Below are positions 36,551 to 45,251 of a stretch of DNA of 64,000 bases, in pieces. The DNA comes from Streptomyces spiralis (GTDB lineage Bacteria > Actinomycetota > Actinomycetes > Streptomycetales > Streptomycetaceae): assembly GCF_014654675.1 (NCBI RefSeq), contig NZ_BNBC01000001.1, positions 26,129 through 90,128 of the forward strand, given 5' to 3'. The notes below the pieces were generated by a model. It saw nothing but the letters and a program-made list of their open reading frames with translations. It searched no databases and was not told where the DNA came from. Both the position numbers and the translations under genes were made by a program. Numbering within the stretch: the first letter of the stretch is position 1; each line of letters opens with the position of its first letter.

Positions 36551-36734
36551 GGAATTTCTCCTTCAAAGGTGAGTGGATTCCCGGTGACGATTCACCGGTC
36601 CGGTCGGCGGATGTGGTCGCTTCCGCCGATGCCTCTACTCTGCTCGAGCTCCGGCCGAGAAGGAACGGAAAGCGGGTGGACGGAACCTGCACTGACCTAA
36701 GCCGTCCACCGCGACCTGCGGTGACGCACGGGGC

Positions 36735-37034
36735 TCAGCTGTCCCACCAGGGACCGGGCACCAGCACCGCCTCGGCTTCCAGGATGCGGAATTCCCGCAG
36801 TTCGGGGTGTCCGGAAACGGCCTGCCCGGCCAGGTGGGCCGCGGTCTTCTCGGCGGCGGCGAGGCCGTCGGCGAGCAGGAAAAAGCCCAGCGTGACGTCG
36901 CCCGGCGGGCCCTGATGGACCGTGATGTGCTCCAGGCCGTCCGCTTTTCCGGCGTACGACGAGACGATCGTGGCCAGATCGGGCTGCCCGGCGGCGCCGC
37001 CGGGGCCCTCGAGGCGCACGTGGATGAGATACAT
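36735..37034 (-). CDS. Small hypothetical protein (99 aa)
   Basis: A compact soluble protein beginning MYLIHVRLEGPGG, with GAGGG close to the ATG. The alternation of strands and helices (IHVRLE, ATIVSSYAG, HITVHQG, VTLGFFLLADGLAAAEKTAAHLAG) suggests a ferredoxin-like alpha/beta fold. No catalytic motif is seen. A 28-bp palindrome lies 49-76 bases upstream of its start, so it is probably under a dedicated repressor. It is the leftmost open frame of the regulatory end of the cluster and may or may not belong to it. Confidence 0.65.
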   Translation of the reverse strand: MYLIHVRLEGPGGAAGQPDLATIVSSYAGKADGLEHITVHQGPPGDVTLGFFLLADGLAAAEKTAAHLAGQAVSGHPELREFRILEAEAVLVPGPWWDS

Positions 37035-37459
37035 GCCCTCATTCTTCGGCGCGGAAATTGAGCTGGGGAGCGGCTCGGCGTGGACGGTTTATGCCATGGC
37101 ATGAACCGTCATCGGCGAAGTGGGGTGCGTCGGCCATAAATTGACGCGGATGGGCGGACGTACGTACGGACGTACGACACGGCAGTACGACGACGGACGG
37201 GTCCGCCGGAGCCGCCCGCTCCGGTCCGGACCGGATCGGGTCCGGGATCGGGACCAGGACCGGGAAGATTCAAAGCGCAACTATCGCCTGGCCGGGCCGT
37301 GCGCGGGACGCTCACCTCCACCGGCGACTGAATCTTCGTCAGATTGGCCGGAACCGTCCTAGCTGTCATCTCAGGAGCCACAGGAGTTCAACATCAGTAA
37401 GCTCTGGGGCACTAAGTTTCGAACTCGGCGAGTTTGATGCTGACCAGGGGGAATGCATC
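37035..37459. promoter_or_regulatory. Regulatory region between the 99-aa gene and the LuxR-type regulator
   Basis: No gene is seen in 425 bases. It contains the long palindrome at 37083-37110, a direct repeat CGGACGTACG at 37155 and 37167, a 14-bp palindrome CCGGTCCGGACCGG at 37221-37234, an AATCT-TCGTC-AGATT inverted repeat at 37331-37345, and a CGAACTC-GGC-GAGTTTG dyad shortly before the luxR ribosome binding site (AGGGGG). Confidence 0.5.
37083..37110. promoter_or_regulatory. 28-bp near-perfect palindrome, likely operator
   Basis: Arms GACGGTT and AACCGTC enclose T-ATGCCATGGCAT-G; only one base pair (37090/37103) breaks symmetry. Its size suits a TetR- or MarR-like dimer or dimer pair. 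It sits in the 5' region of the 99-aa gene. Confidence 0.65.
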
Positions 37460-38464
37460 ATGTTGGACGTTCTGGGACTAGACGCCGTTGCCGAAGCCAT
37501 CTACCGGGGAATGCTGACCAGCCCCCACGACGGCGTGACGGCACTGGCCACCCGACTGGGCCTGACGGAGGAACAGGTCCGAAGAGGGCTGGACCGGCTC
37601 AGCGAGCTGGCGCTGATCCAGCCCTCGGGACGAGAGGAAGGCGAGGGAATAGGGTTCCGGGCGATCGGCCCGGAGACCGCGATGGAGGTGCTGCTGGCCC
37701 GCCAGCAGGCGGAACTGGCGGCCCAGCAGATGCGGGTGGAGGCCTCCCGGGCGGCGGCCGCGCAGCTGATCGCCGAGTGCTCGGCGTTGCGCCCGCGCGC
37801 CGTCGACCAGGCCGCCGAGCAGCTGATCGGCCCGGAAGCGATCCGGGAGCGGCTGGCCGAGCTGGCGCGGACCGCGCGGACCGAGGTGACCACCTTCGCG
37901 CCGGGCGGCGCGCACTCGGCCGAGGACCTGGCGGCCAGCCGAAAACCCAACGCCGACCTGCTCGGCCGCGGGGTGCGGATGCGGACCGTCTACCTCGACA
38001 GCGTGCGCAACCACGCGCCCACGCTGGAGCACGTCAGCTGGCTGCACCAGCACGGCGGGCAGGTCCGCACGGTGCCCGACCTGCCGATCCGGATGATCAT
38101 TTTCGACCGGCGCCAGGCGATGCTGCCCATCGACACCTCCGACGCCCGGGCCGGCGGGGTGGTGCTGAGCGGCGCCGGGACGGTCGCGGCGCTGTGCGCG
38201 CTGTTCGAGAGCGTGTGGCAGATCGCGGTCCCACTGGGCACCACGCCCAAGTGCGACGCGAAGGACATGCCCCCGCAGGAGCGAGCGGTGCTGAAGATGC
38301 TCGCCCAGGGCTACACCGACGAGGCCATCGCCAAGCGTCTCGGCGTCTCGCCGCGCACGGCCCGCCGGGTGGCGGCCAACCTGATGGAACGCCTGGACGC
38401 CCGCAGCCGCTTCGAGGCCGGAGTCCGCGCCGTCCAGGACGGCTGGCTCCCCTCGACCCGCTGA
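37460..38464 (+). CDS. TrmB/LuxR-type helix-turn-helix transcriptional regulator
   Basis: A 334-residue regulator. Residues 8-60 form a TrmB-like winged helix (TALATRLGLTEEQVRRGLDRLSEL). A middle region (about 105-255) resembles a phospholipase-D-like/TrmB effector fold (TFAPGGAHS, RTVYLDSVRNH). The C-terminal LuxR helix-turn-helix is at about 270-330 (MLAQGYTDEAIAKRLGVSPRTARR). Having DNA-binding domains at both ends is typical of this Streptomyces family, often found in biosynthetic clusters. It has a good AGGGGG ribosome binding site and converges on the MFS gene. Confidence 0.9.
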   Translation: MLDVLGLDAVAEAIYRGMLTSPHDGVTALATRLGLTEEQVRRGLDRLSELALIQPSGREEGEGIGFRAIGPETAMEVLLARQQAELAAQQMRVEASRAAAAQLIAECSALRPRAVDQAAEQLIGPEAIRERLAELARTARTEVTTFAPGGAHSAEDLAASRKPNADLLGRGVRMRTVYLDSVRNHAPTLEHVSWLHQHGGQVRTVPDLPIRMIIFDRRQAMLPIDTSDARAGGVVLSGAGTVAALCALFESVWQIAVPLGTTPKCDAKDMPPQERAVLKMLAQGYTDEAIAKRLGVSPRTARRVAANLMERLDARSRFEAGVRAVQDGWLPSTR

Positions 38465-38493
38465 CCGCGGACGTCCCCGTGCCCCAGCCTCCG

Positions 38494-39966
38494 CTACGCC
38501 GTCTCCCCGCTCTGCCGGGCTTCGCGGCGGTCCGCCGCGAGCAGCGCCAGGGCGGGGAGCAGCGTGACGGCGTACACGGCGAGCAGCCGGCCGAAGGAGT
38601 GGGCGAAGGCGCCGGGCACCAGCCCGTGGCGCTGCCTGGCCGCCGCGTCCAGGATCACCGTCACCACGGCGAGGGCGACGGCGCCGCCGATCCGCTGGAC
38701 GAGGTTGAGCTGCGAGGAGGCGTCCGGGATGGACTGCGGCCGGATCGACTGGAACGCTCTGGTCATCGCCGGGACGATGGTCAGTCCCGTGCCCAGGCCG
38801 CGCACCGCGAGGCTCACGCACAGCAGCACGTAGGAGGTGTCCGCCGACAGCCGGGTCAGCGGCACGGTGGCGAGCATGGTCAGCGAGATGCCGACGACGA
38901 CGGTGCCGCCCCCGCCCAGCCGCTTCATCAGGACCTTGCACAGCCAGGCGGCGGAGACCACGCCGATGCCGCCCGTGGACATCAGCAGACCGGTCGTCAC
39001 GGCGCTCTCGCCGCGCGCGGACTCGAAGTACAGCGGGATCAGCATCATCGGCGAGTAGAGGACGAAGCCCAGGCAGAAGATGTTGACGGCCGCCGTGCGG
39101 TAGACGCGGTGGCCGAACAGGCGCAGGTCCAGCAGCGGGAAGCGGGCGCGCAACTGGCGTACGACGAACACGGCGCCACTCAGCAGGGCAAGGGCGAGCG
39201 GCACCAGCAGCGAGGCCCGCGCGTGCAGGCCGGCGCCGGAGAAGGCGTGGATGGCGAGGACGGTGCTCACCGTGCACGCGGCCGAGGACAGCAGGCCCAC
39301 CACGTCCAGCGGCTTGGCCTCCTTGCCCGCCGCGGCGCCGCCCCGCACCCCGCGCAGGGTGACGGCGAGCAGAGCGACGCACAGCGGCACGTTCACCGCG
39401 TAGACCGCGGCCCAGCCTCCGGCCTCCACCAGGAGCCCGCCGATCGTCGGGCCGAGCAGCGGGCTGATCAGCATGACGCTGCCGTTCAGTGCCTGGACCC
39501 GGCCCAGCTGTTCCCGCGGTACGCCGCTGGTCAGCAGGATCGTGGACACGGGCGTGAGCACGCCGGCCGCCGCCCCGGACACTCCGCGCGCGGCGATCAG
39601 TTCCGGCAGGGTCTGGCTGAGCGCGCAGGCCGCCGAGCCCAGCGCGAACAGCGTGGTCGCGCCGGCGAAGACCCGCTTGACGCCGAACCGGGTGGCGAGC
39701 CAGCCTGCGGCCGGCATCAGCGCGGCCAGCGCGATCAGGTACGTGGTCACCACCCACTGCACCTGGTTGATGTTGCCGAACCGTGCGGTGGTGTCCTCCA
39801 GGGACACGTTGACGATGGTGGTGTCGAGCAGCGCGAGGAAACCGCCGGTGATGGCCACGGCGATGGTCAGGACGGTGGGTCCGGAGGGTCTCCCCGCAGC
39901 GTCCGCTGCGGGCGGCGAGGACTCGGGACGAGCCTCCTCGCCGGTCTGTCGGTCGGTCAGCGACAT
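38494..39966 (-). CDS. MFS drug:H+ antiporter, DHA2 (14-helix) type
   Basis: A 490-residue exporter with about 14 predicted membrane helices. The helix-1 motif LLDTTIVNVSL and a motif-A segment (LATRFGVKRVFAGATT) are clear, and motif C GAAAGVLTPVSTIL/PLLGPTIGG marks an antiporter. The final gene of the long minus-strand operon, 44 bases after the acyltransferase gene, with its own AAGGA site. It probably exports the product or protects the producer. Confidence 0.92.
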   Translation of the reverse strand: MSLTDRQTGEEARPESSPPAADAAGRPSGPTVLTIAVAITGGFLALLDTTIVNVSLEDTTARFGNINQVQWVVTTYLIALAALMPAAGWLATRFGVKRVFAGATTLFALGSAACALSQTLPELIAARGVSGAAAGVLTPVSTILLTSGVPREQLGRVQALNGSVMLISPLLGPTIGGLLVEAGGWAAVYAVNVPLCVALLAVTLRGVRGGAAAGKEAKPLDVVGLLSSAACTVSTVLAIHAFSGAGLHARASLLVPLALALLSGAVFVVRQLRARFPLLDLRLFGHRVYRTAAVNIFCLGFVLYSPMMLIPLYFESARGESAVTTGLLMSTGGIGVVSAAWLCKVLMKRLGGGGTVVVGISLTMLATVPLTRLSADTSYVLLCVSLAVRGLGTGLTIVPAMTRAFQSIRPQSIPDASSQLNLVQRIGGAVALAVVTVILDAAARQRHGLVPGAFAHSFGRLLAVYAVTLLPALALLAADRREARQSGETA

Positions 39967-40010
39967 GTGGGCGTCCTTGGAGAAGTCAACAGTTCGGGAA
40001 GCAGGTCGGT

Positions 40011-41171
40011 TCAGTCCGCCGTCGTGAGTGCGTGCGCGACGGCGTCCAGGAGCCGCTCGCCCGCCTCGTGGGCCCCGGGGCGGTTGCGGCAGGAGAGGGT
40101 CAGTTCGGTCTCGTCGCCGATCCGGCAGGCGCTCAGGAACATCTCGGCGTAGGGCACGAGCATCGGCAGGGTGGAGAACCCGGTGGGGCGGAAGCGGTCG
40201 GTGCGCAGCTCGTCGGTGTCGATCCGTCCGTGGTCGGTGATGATCGCCGTGCACGGGAAGCGGGTGCCGTCCAGCTCCTGGGCCTCGCGCAGGGTGTTGG
40301 CGAAGGGGTTCTGGCGCAGGAAGTCCCGGCTGAGTGCGGCCACTTCGCGCTTGGCGAGCAGGGCGCGCACGATCCGGCCGTGCAGCGCCTTCCACTCCTC
40401 GTCCCGCCGGAGGTCCAGCACCAGCTGGGAGGTCAGGTTGGCGGTGGAGCGCACCGAGCGGTCGTGGCGGCGCAGGTCGACCGGGACGACCAGGCGGCCG
40501 GTGTCGCCGGCCAGGTGCCCGGAGAGCGCGGCGGCCACCCGGGCGGTGACCGCGGACGGACGGGCCGGCACCCGGCGCCGCAGCCACAGCGGGGTGCCGT
40601 CGGCCGGTCCGGTGCCGAGGATCGCGGGCAGGCCGGGGATCCGGGCCGGCGGTTCGGCGGGCGGCACGTCTCCCGCCGCCGTACGGAAGTGGGTGTCGTC
40701 GACCACCGCGTCGGCGCCGACCGGTTCCTCGCCGCGCAGCACGCGGAACACGTCGGCGATCCACTGCCGCAGGCCACGGCCGTCGGTGACGATGTGGCTG
40801 GCCCGCACCACCAGCCGGGTCGCCGGCCCCTGCGAGGCGAGGCCGACCTCGCACACCGGCCCGGTCACCACGTCCAGATCACGGTGGAAGAAGGGGTGGT
40901 CGTAGTCGGCCTCCCAGGGCAGTTCCACGACCGGCGGGAGCGGGCCGTCCGCCCGCCAGGCGGCGGCCCGTCGCCGTACCGCCATGCCCGGGCTCGCGAG
41001 GGTGGCGGCCCGCACGGCCTCCCGCAGGGCCTCCGGGTCGAGGGGTCCCTCCCCCTCGACCACCATCTGGATCAGCTGCGGGGTGCCGGTCGCCGCCGCG
41101 TTCAGATAGCCGCGTTCGATCTGCGAGATACGGCGGGTGTAGGGCCGTACCTCGGTGGCTGTCGCTGTCAT
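40011..41171 (-). CDS. Condensation/CAT-fold acyltransferase (PapA/C-domain-like)
   Basis: A 386-residue stand-alone enzyme; ATG 41171 overlaps the PPTase stop in ATGA. The active-site motif appears as SHIVTDG (H126, D130), the HXXXD of condensation domains and polyketide-associated acyltransferases with the first His replaced by Ser. The second half shows VVPVDLRRHD and STANLTSQLVLDL, the latching strand region. Such enzymes join a carrier- or CoA-bound acyl group to an amine or alcohol. With no NRPS or thioesterase here, it is a leading candidate for product release or amide bond formation. Confidence 0.85.
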   Translation of the reverse strand: MTATATEVRPYTRRISQIERGYLNAAATGTPQLIQMVVEGEGPLDPEALREAVRAATLASPGMAVRRRAAAWRADGPLPPVVELPWEADYDHPFFHRDLDVVTGPVCEVGLASQGPATRLVVRASHIVTDGRGLRQWIADVFRVLRGEEPVGADAVVDDTHFRTAAGDVPPAEPPARIPGLPAILGTGPADGTPLWLRRRVPARPSAVTARVAAALSGHLAGDTGRLVVPVDLRRHDRSVRSTANLTSQLVLDLRRDEEWKALHGRIVRALLAKREVAALSRDFLRQNPFANTLREAQELDGTRFPCTAIITDHGRIDTDELRTDRFRPTGFSTLPMLVPYAEMFLSACRIGDETELTLSCRNRPGAHEAGERLLDAVAHALTTAD

Positions 41172-41842
41172 GCCGCCTCCAGGGTCAGGGCGTCGGTGCC
41201 GTCCGTCCGCCGCAGGAAGCGCACCGGGACGGGCTCCTCGGCGGCCAGGGCGAGGTGCATCGCGGGGCCGGCCGTGGCCGAACGGACGTGGTACGACGGG
41301 ACGTTCGTGGGCCGCCAGCCCGGCCGCCAGGCCGGCAGCCGGACTCCGGCGAAGGTCTCCTTCGTCACGTGCGAGGCCTTGATCAGCGCCTCGCACTCGG
41401 CGAAGTCCCGGATGCCGGCCGGTTCCGTCCGGCCGAGCAGTTCACCGAGCCATCGCATGGCGTACGGCCGGTCCCGCTCGTCCTGGAGGTCCACACCGAC
41501 CTTCGGTCCTCTCGACAGGGCGACGGCGCTGTAGGTGTCGCAGTGGGCGACCGAGACGTGCAGCCCGTGCGCCGGAACGCTCCACCTCTTGTGCGGGTCG
41601 CGGGCGAGGTCCCGGGCGGTGACGTCCAGGCCGTACACCGCACGGGCGGCCTCGACGATCAGCGAGCGGCCGGAGCGGCTGAGGCGGTGACCCATGCGGT
41701 CGCGGGGCAGGCGGGGGTGGTGGGTGACCAGGCAGTCGATCACCGCCTCGTCCCCCGCGAGGCTGCCCCCGCCTCCCACACGGGAGTCCCTGCCGCCCCG
41801 CAGCACCGGGTCCAGCACGAGCCCCATCAACGCGCCCACCAC
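41168..41842 (-). CDS. 4'-phosphopantetheinyl transferase, Sfp-like
   Basis: A 224-residue enzyme starting at GTG 41842 directly after the ketosynthase stop. PPTase motifs are the HVSVAH segment, GVDLQDE (D118; the usual third-position Glu is Gln) and AECEALIKAS (E151, K155), corresponding to the metal- and CoA-binding residues. It should load phosphopantetheine onto the two ACPs of the cluster. A substrate-binding N-terminal half similar to Sfp is less conserved. The altered DLQ motif may lower activity. Confidence 0.88.
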   Translation of the reverse strand: MVGALMGLVLDPVLRGGRDSRVGGGGSLAGDEAVIDCLVTHHPRLPRDRMGHRLSRSGRSLIVEAARAVYGLDVTARDLARDPHKRWSVPAHGLHVSVAHCDTYSAVALSRGPKVGVDLQDERDRPYAMRWLGELLGRTEPAGIRDFAECEALIKASHVTKETFAGVRLPAWRPGWRPTNVPSYHVRSATAGPAMHLALAAEEPVPVRFLRRTDGTDALTLEAA

Positions 41843-44158
41843 TCACTCCCCCGTGTCGAACACGGCCGCCGCGTAGCTGCCGCCGTAGGCGAAGCTGGAC
41901 AGCAGCAGCCGGCCCCGGGGGGTCTCGCCGCTCAGGGCGGCGACCAGGCCGAGGGCGCCCGCGCTGCCGTACGTCTCGCCCAGCAGCGCCTTGGGGGCGA
42001 GCACCGGGCGGCCGTCCAGGCCCGCCAGGCGCAGGGCCCGGGACTGTGCCAGGTCGACCAGGCTGTAGCCGGAGGCGGCGGAGACGACGGTGTCGATGCC
42101 GTCCGGGCCGGTCTCCGCCTCGGCCATGGCGGCGCGCAGCGCCCGCGACCAGGCCTCGCCGTCGCGGCCGATGCGGCCGATGCCCGCCGGCTCGCCGGAG
42201 GCGCCGTAGCCGCGGACCCGGGCGAGGACGTCCGCGCCGCGGTCGGCGGCCGACTCCCGGCTCTCCAGCAGAACGGCCGCCGCCCCTTCGCTGAGCACCG
42301 TTCCGGTGCGGCCGCCGGGGACGACCCGCGCGGTGCGGGCGTAGCCGGGCAGTCCGGCCTGGGTGGCCAGGGCCTGCTCGGGGAACTCGTCGGCGATCAC
42401 GACCATGATCCGGTCGGCGGCGCCGCGCGCGATGACCCGGGCCGCGAGCTGGAGGGCGAGGACCGAGCTGGTGCCGCCGTTGGCGATGGTGGCGGTGTAG
42501 CCGCGGTAGCGGTGCAGCATCGCCACATGGCCGGCGGCCGCGTTGACGACGGTGTTGGCGAACAGGGCAGGGTTGGCGCCGTTGATGCCCTGCTGGAGGA
42601 CGCCCTTGTGGAACTGCAGGACGGACGTCACCGGGCCGTAGCCGGTCGCGAAGACGATGCCCGTGCCCTCGGCCTCGGCCCGCGAGGGCTTGCCGTGCCG
42701 GCCGTACAGGTCGGCGACCGCGGCGGCGGCCAGCAGGCTGAGCGGGTCCATGCGGCGGGCGCGGCTGGGGTTGATGCCCCGGGAGGCGGCCTTGACGTCG
42801 ATCCGGCCGACGGGCACCTCCCCGACGCCCTCGACCTCCTCCACCTCGGTGAAGCAGGGCCGGTCCTCGGCCAGCGCCGCGAGCAGCTCGGCGGTGTTGC
42901 GGGCGGCGCCCGCCAGGCCCGCGACACCGGTGACCACCACGTCGTGGACGGACTCCGTGCGCCGGGGCGCCGAGCCCGGTCGGCCCGGACGGTGGAGCAC
43001 CACGGAGGCGTTGTTGCCGCCGAAGGCGAAGGAGTTGGACAGCACCACCTCGGGAGCGCCCGGGCGTCCGGTGTCCGGGACGATGTCCAGGCCGAACGGC
43101 TGCTCCACGCCCCGGGTGTTGACGGTCGGCGGCAGTGTGCCGCGGTCGATCGCGAGGGTGCTGACCACCGCCTCCACCGCGCCGGCCGCACCGAGGGTGT
43201 GGCCGATGATCGACTTGGTGGAGCTGGCCGGCGGGACGGACGAGCCGAACAGCAGCTTGACGGCCTTGGGTTCGGAGGCGTCGTTGGCGGGGGTGCCGGT
43301 GCCGTGCAGATTGAGGTAGTCGACGTCCGCGGGGCCGAGACCGGCGGTGTCCAGGGCCTGCGCCATGGCGGCGCAGGCGCCCTTGCCGCTGGGGTCGGGG
43401 GCGGTCTGGTGGTAGCCGTCGCAGGACAGGCCGTACCCGCCCAGCTCGGCCAGGGGCCGGGCGCCGCGGGCGACGGCCCGGTCGGCGGACTCCAGGACCA
43501 TGAACCCGGCGCCCTCGCCGAGGGTCAGCCCGCTGGAGGCCGACATCGGCGAGCAGGGCTCGGCGTCCAGCGCGCCCAGGGCGCTGAAGCCGTACGCCGA
43601 CAGGGAGGCGAGCGGGTCGACGCCACCGCAGATGACGTAGTCGACGTCCTCCTTCCACAGCAGCTCGGCCGCGTAGCCGAGGGCCACGGCGCTGGCGGCG
43701 CAGGCGTTGGAGAGGACCACGCGCGGGCCGCGCAGGTCGAACTCGGCCGCGATGTAGTCGCCGACGCAGGGCAGTTGGGAGGCCGCCGCGGCCTGGGCGT
43801 CCAGCCTGCCCTCGTGGACCAGGCCGGCGTGGACGCCCTCCAGGGTGGGCATGGCGCCGAGGCTGGAGCCGACCACGACCGCGACCCGGTCCCGGTCGAC
43901 GGTGTCGAGGTCGAGGCCGCTGGTGCGCAGCGCCTCCCGGATGGCGGTGGCGGCGAGGGCGTAGCAGCGGTCGACGTCGGACGGCTGCTCGGCGGTGACC
44001 ATGCCCGCCCACTCGGTCAGCAGTTCGGAGGTGTCGAAGAGGGTGTTGGTGCGGATGCCGGAGGTGCCGGCGGTGATGGACGACCAGCCCTTCTCGACGT
44101 CGTCCCCGGCCCCGGTGATCAGCCCCAGGCCGGTGAGGGCGATTCTCGGTGTGGTCAT
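41843..44158 (-). CDS. Fused ketosynthase-chain length factor (KS-CLF) single polypeptide
   Basis: A 771-residue protein with two thiolase-fold halves. Residues 1-400 are a complete KS: nucleophile C153 in SNACAAS, H285 in HGTGTP, K315 and H320 in KSIIGHTLGAAG. Residues 405-771 are a degenerate KS: the Cys position is Gly562 in ANGGTSS, the first His is replaced (SAASGYSL), and the second is Glu728 in LLGETYGSAG. The second half therefore behaves as a chain length factor. In ordinary type II PKS these are separate proteins. It starts in a TGATG overlap with the GcvT-like gene. Confidence 0.93.
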   Translation of the reverse strand: MTTPRIALTGLGLITGAGDDVEKGWSSITAGTSGIRTNTLFDTSELLTEWAGMVTAEQPSDVDRCYALAATAIREALRTSGLDLDTVDRDRVAVVVGSSLGAMPTLEGVHAGLVHEGRLDAQAAAASQLPCVGDYIAAEFDLRGPRVVLSNACAASAVALGYAAELLWKEDVDYVICGGVDPLASLSAYGFSALGALDAEPCSPMSASSGLTLGEGAGFMVLESADRAVARGARPLAELGGYGLSCDGYHQTAPDPSGKGACAAMAQALDTAGLGPADVDYLNLHGTGTPANDASEPKAVKLLFGSSVPPASSTKSIIGHTLGAAGAVEAVVSTLAIDRGTLPPTVNTRGVEQPFGLDIVPDTGRPGAPEVVLSNSFAFGGNNASVVLHRPGRPGSAPRRTESVHDVVVTGVAGLAGAARNTAELLAALAEDRPCFTEVEEVEGVGEVPVGRIDVKAASRGINPSRARRMDPLSLLAAAAVADLYGRHGKPSRAEAEGTGIVFATGYGPVTSVLQFHKGVLQQGINGANPALFANTVVNAAAGHVAMLHRYRGYTATIANGGTSSVLALQLAARVIARGAADRIMVVIADEFPEQALATQAGLPGYARTARVVPGGRTGTVLSEGAAAVLLESRESAADRGADVLARVRGYGASGEPAGIGRIGRDGEAWSRALRAAMAEAETGPDGIDTVVSAASGYSLVDLAQSRALRLAGLDGRPVLAPKALLGETYGSAGALGLVAALSGETPRGRLLLSSFAYGGSYAAAVFDTGE

Positions 44159-45192
44159 CAGGAGATCCTCGTGGTGAGCGAACGGGCGATGACGCGGGGC
44201 AGGGTGACCGTGCGCAGCGGGCGCTCGGCGCCCTGTTCGTCGCCGGCGGCCAGCTCCAGGCCGGGGACCCAGAAGGGGGCGTCCAGGAGCGCGAGGACCA
44301 GCTCCTCCTCCGGGTTGGCGGCGGGCGCCTGCCACAGGACGGTGCCGACCTCCTCACCGGCGGCGGTCACCTTCGCGCCGGCGGCGAACCGGCTCTCGGC
44401 GGGGGCGGCCAGGGCGGTCAGCCGGGCGGTGCCGGTGGTCGGCTGCTCCAGGTCGTCGGAGCCGTGGAACTCGCCGATCCGGTTCCAGTCGATCATCCAG
44501 GCGAGGTCGGCCTCGCCCACCGTCAGACCGGCGAACCCGGCGGCGTAGACGGCCATGCCGGCCTCGGCCTGCACCCGGGCCAGGCCCTCCGGGCCGACCG
44601 GCGCTCCGCTCTGCTCGGCGACCGCGGCCAGCACGGCCTCGTGGGCGGCGTCGGGGGCATTGGTCAGCAGCAGGTAGCCGTACTCGCCGGTGGTGCCGAC
44701 GCGCGCCAGGTGGGCCAGGGCGGCCGGCTCCTCGGGGAGCGCGGACTCGGTGACGGCGTGCAGGGTCAGTCCGGAGATGTCGAAGTCGACGAAGTTCGCG
44801 GCCACGGACCAGGCGGTCGGGCCCTCGAAGGCGCTGGCGCCCCAGCCCTCCGGCTCGACCTCGACGGTGACGTCCTCGGGGACGTCCAGCTGCTCGAGGT
44901 AGGCGCGCAGTTCGTCGGCGGTGACCTGGGTGCGCGGCAGCAGCCAGGCGTCGTCGCCGATCTCGAAGTGCAGCAGGATCGCGAACGGGGTGCCGTCGGC
45001 GTTCAGCGCCAGCGCCTCGCGGACGGTGTCGGGCTCGACGAACTCGCCGGACTTGGCCAGGAACTGGTCGAGCAGGGTGATCCGCTCGTCGCCGGAGACG
45101 CGGACCAGGGGTGCGGTGATCCGGTAGGCGCCGACGGTGGTGCGGACGGTGGTGTAGTCGTCCGTCTCGGTGCGCAGCGGGGCGGTGGTCAT
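44158..45192 (-). CDS. GcvT/YgfZ-like folate-binding-fold protein
   Basis: A 344-residue protein. The pattern VSGDERITLLDQFLAKSGEFVE matches the N-terminal RVSGPDA..FLQGLLTND region of aminomethyltransferase (GcvT/YgfZ/DMGDH) folds, and the mid-section (YLLLTNAPDAAHEAVLAAVAEQSGA... GLARVQAEAGMAVY) follows the same domain order, with the EAGM motif. No GcvH, GcvP or GcvL is present. A folate-dependent one-carbon transfer or demethylation in the pathway is possible; a non-catalytic role is equally possible. Start at ATG 45192. Confidence 0.75.
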   Translation of the reverse strand: MTTAPLRTETDDYTTVRTTVGAYRITAPLVRVSGDERITLLDQFLAKSGEFVEPDTVREALALNADGTPFAILLHFEIGDDAWLLPRTQVTADELRAYLEQLDVPEDVTVEVEPEGWGASAFEGPTAWSVAANFVDFDISGLTLHAVTESALPEEPAALAHLARVGTTGEYGYLLLTNAPDAAHEAVLAAVAEQSGAPVGPEGLARVQAEAGMAVYAAGFAGLTVGEADLAWMIDWNRIGEFHGSDDLEQPTTGTARLTALAAPAESRFAAGAKVTAAGEEVGTVLWQAPAANPEEELVLALLDAPFWVPGLELAAGDEQGAERPLRTVTLPRVIARSLTTRIS

Positions 45193-45251
45193 GGCGGGTG
45201 GTTCCTTCCGGTGTGTGTCTGGGTTCGTGTGGATGTCGGTGAGTGCGGTGT

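Noticed and set aside
37453..40152. 899-residue plus-strand open frame overlapping the LuxR-type and MFS genes
   Set aside because: It is a frame shadow: both overlapped genes have clear domains and proper codon bias in their own frames.
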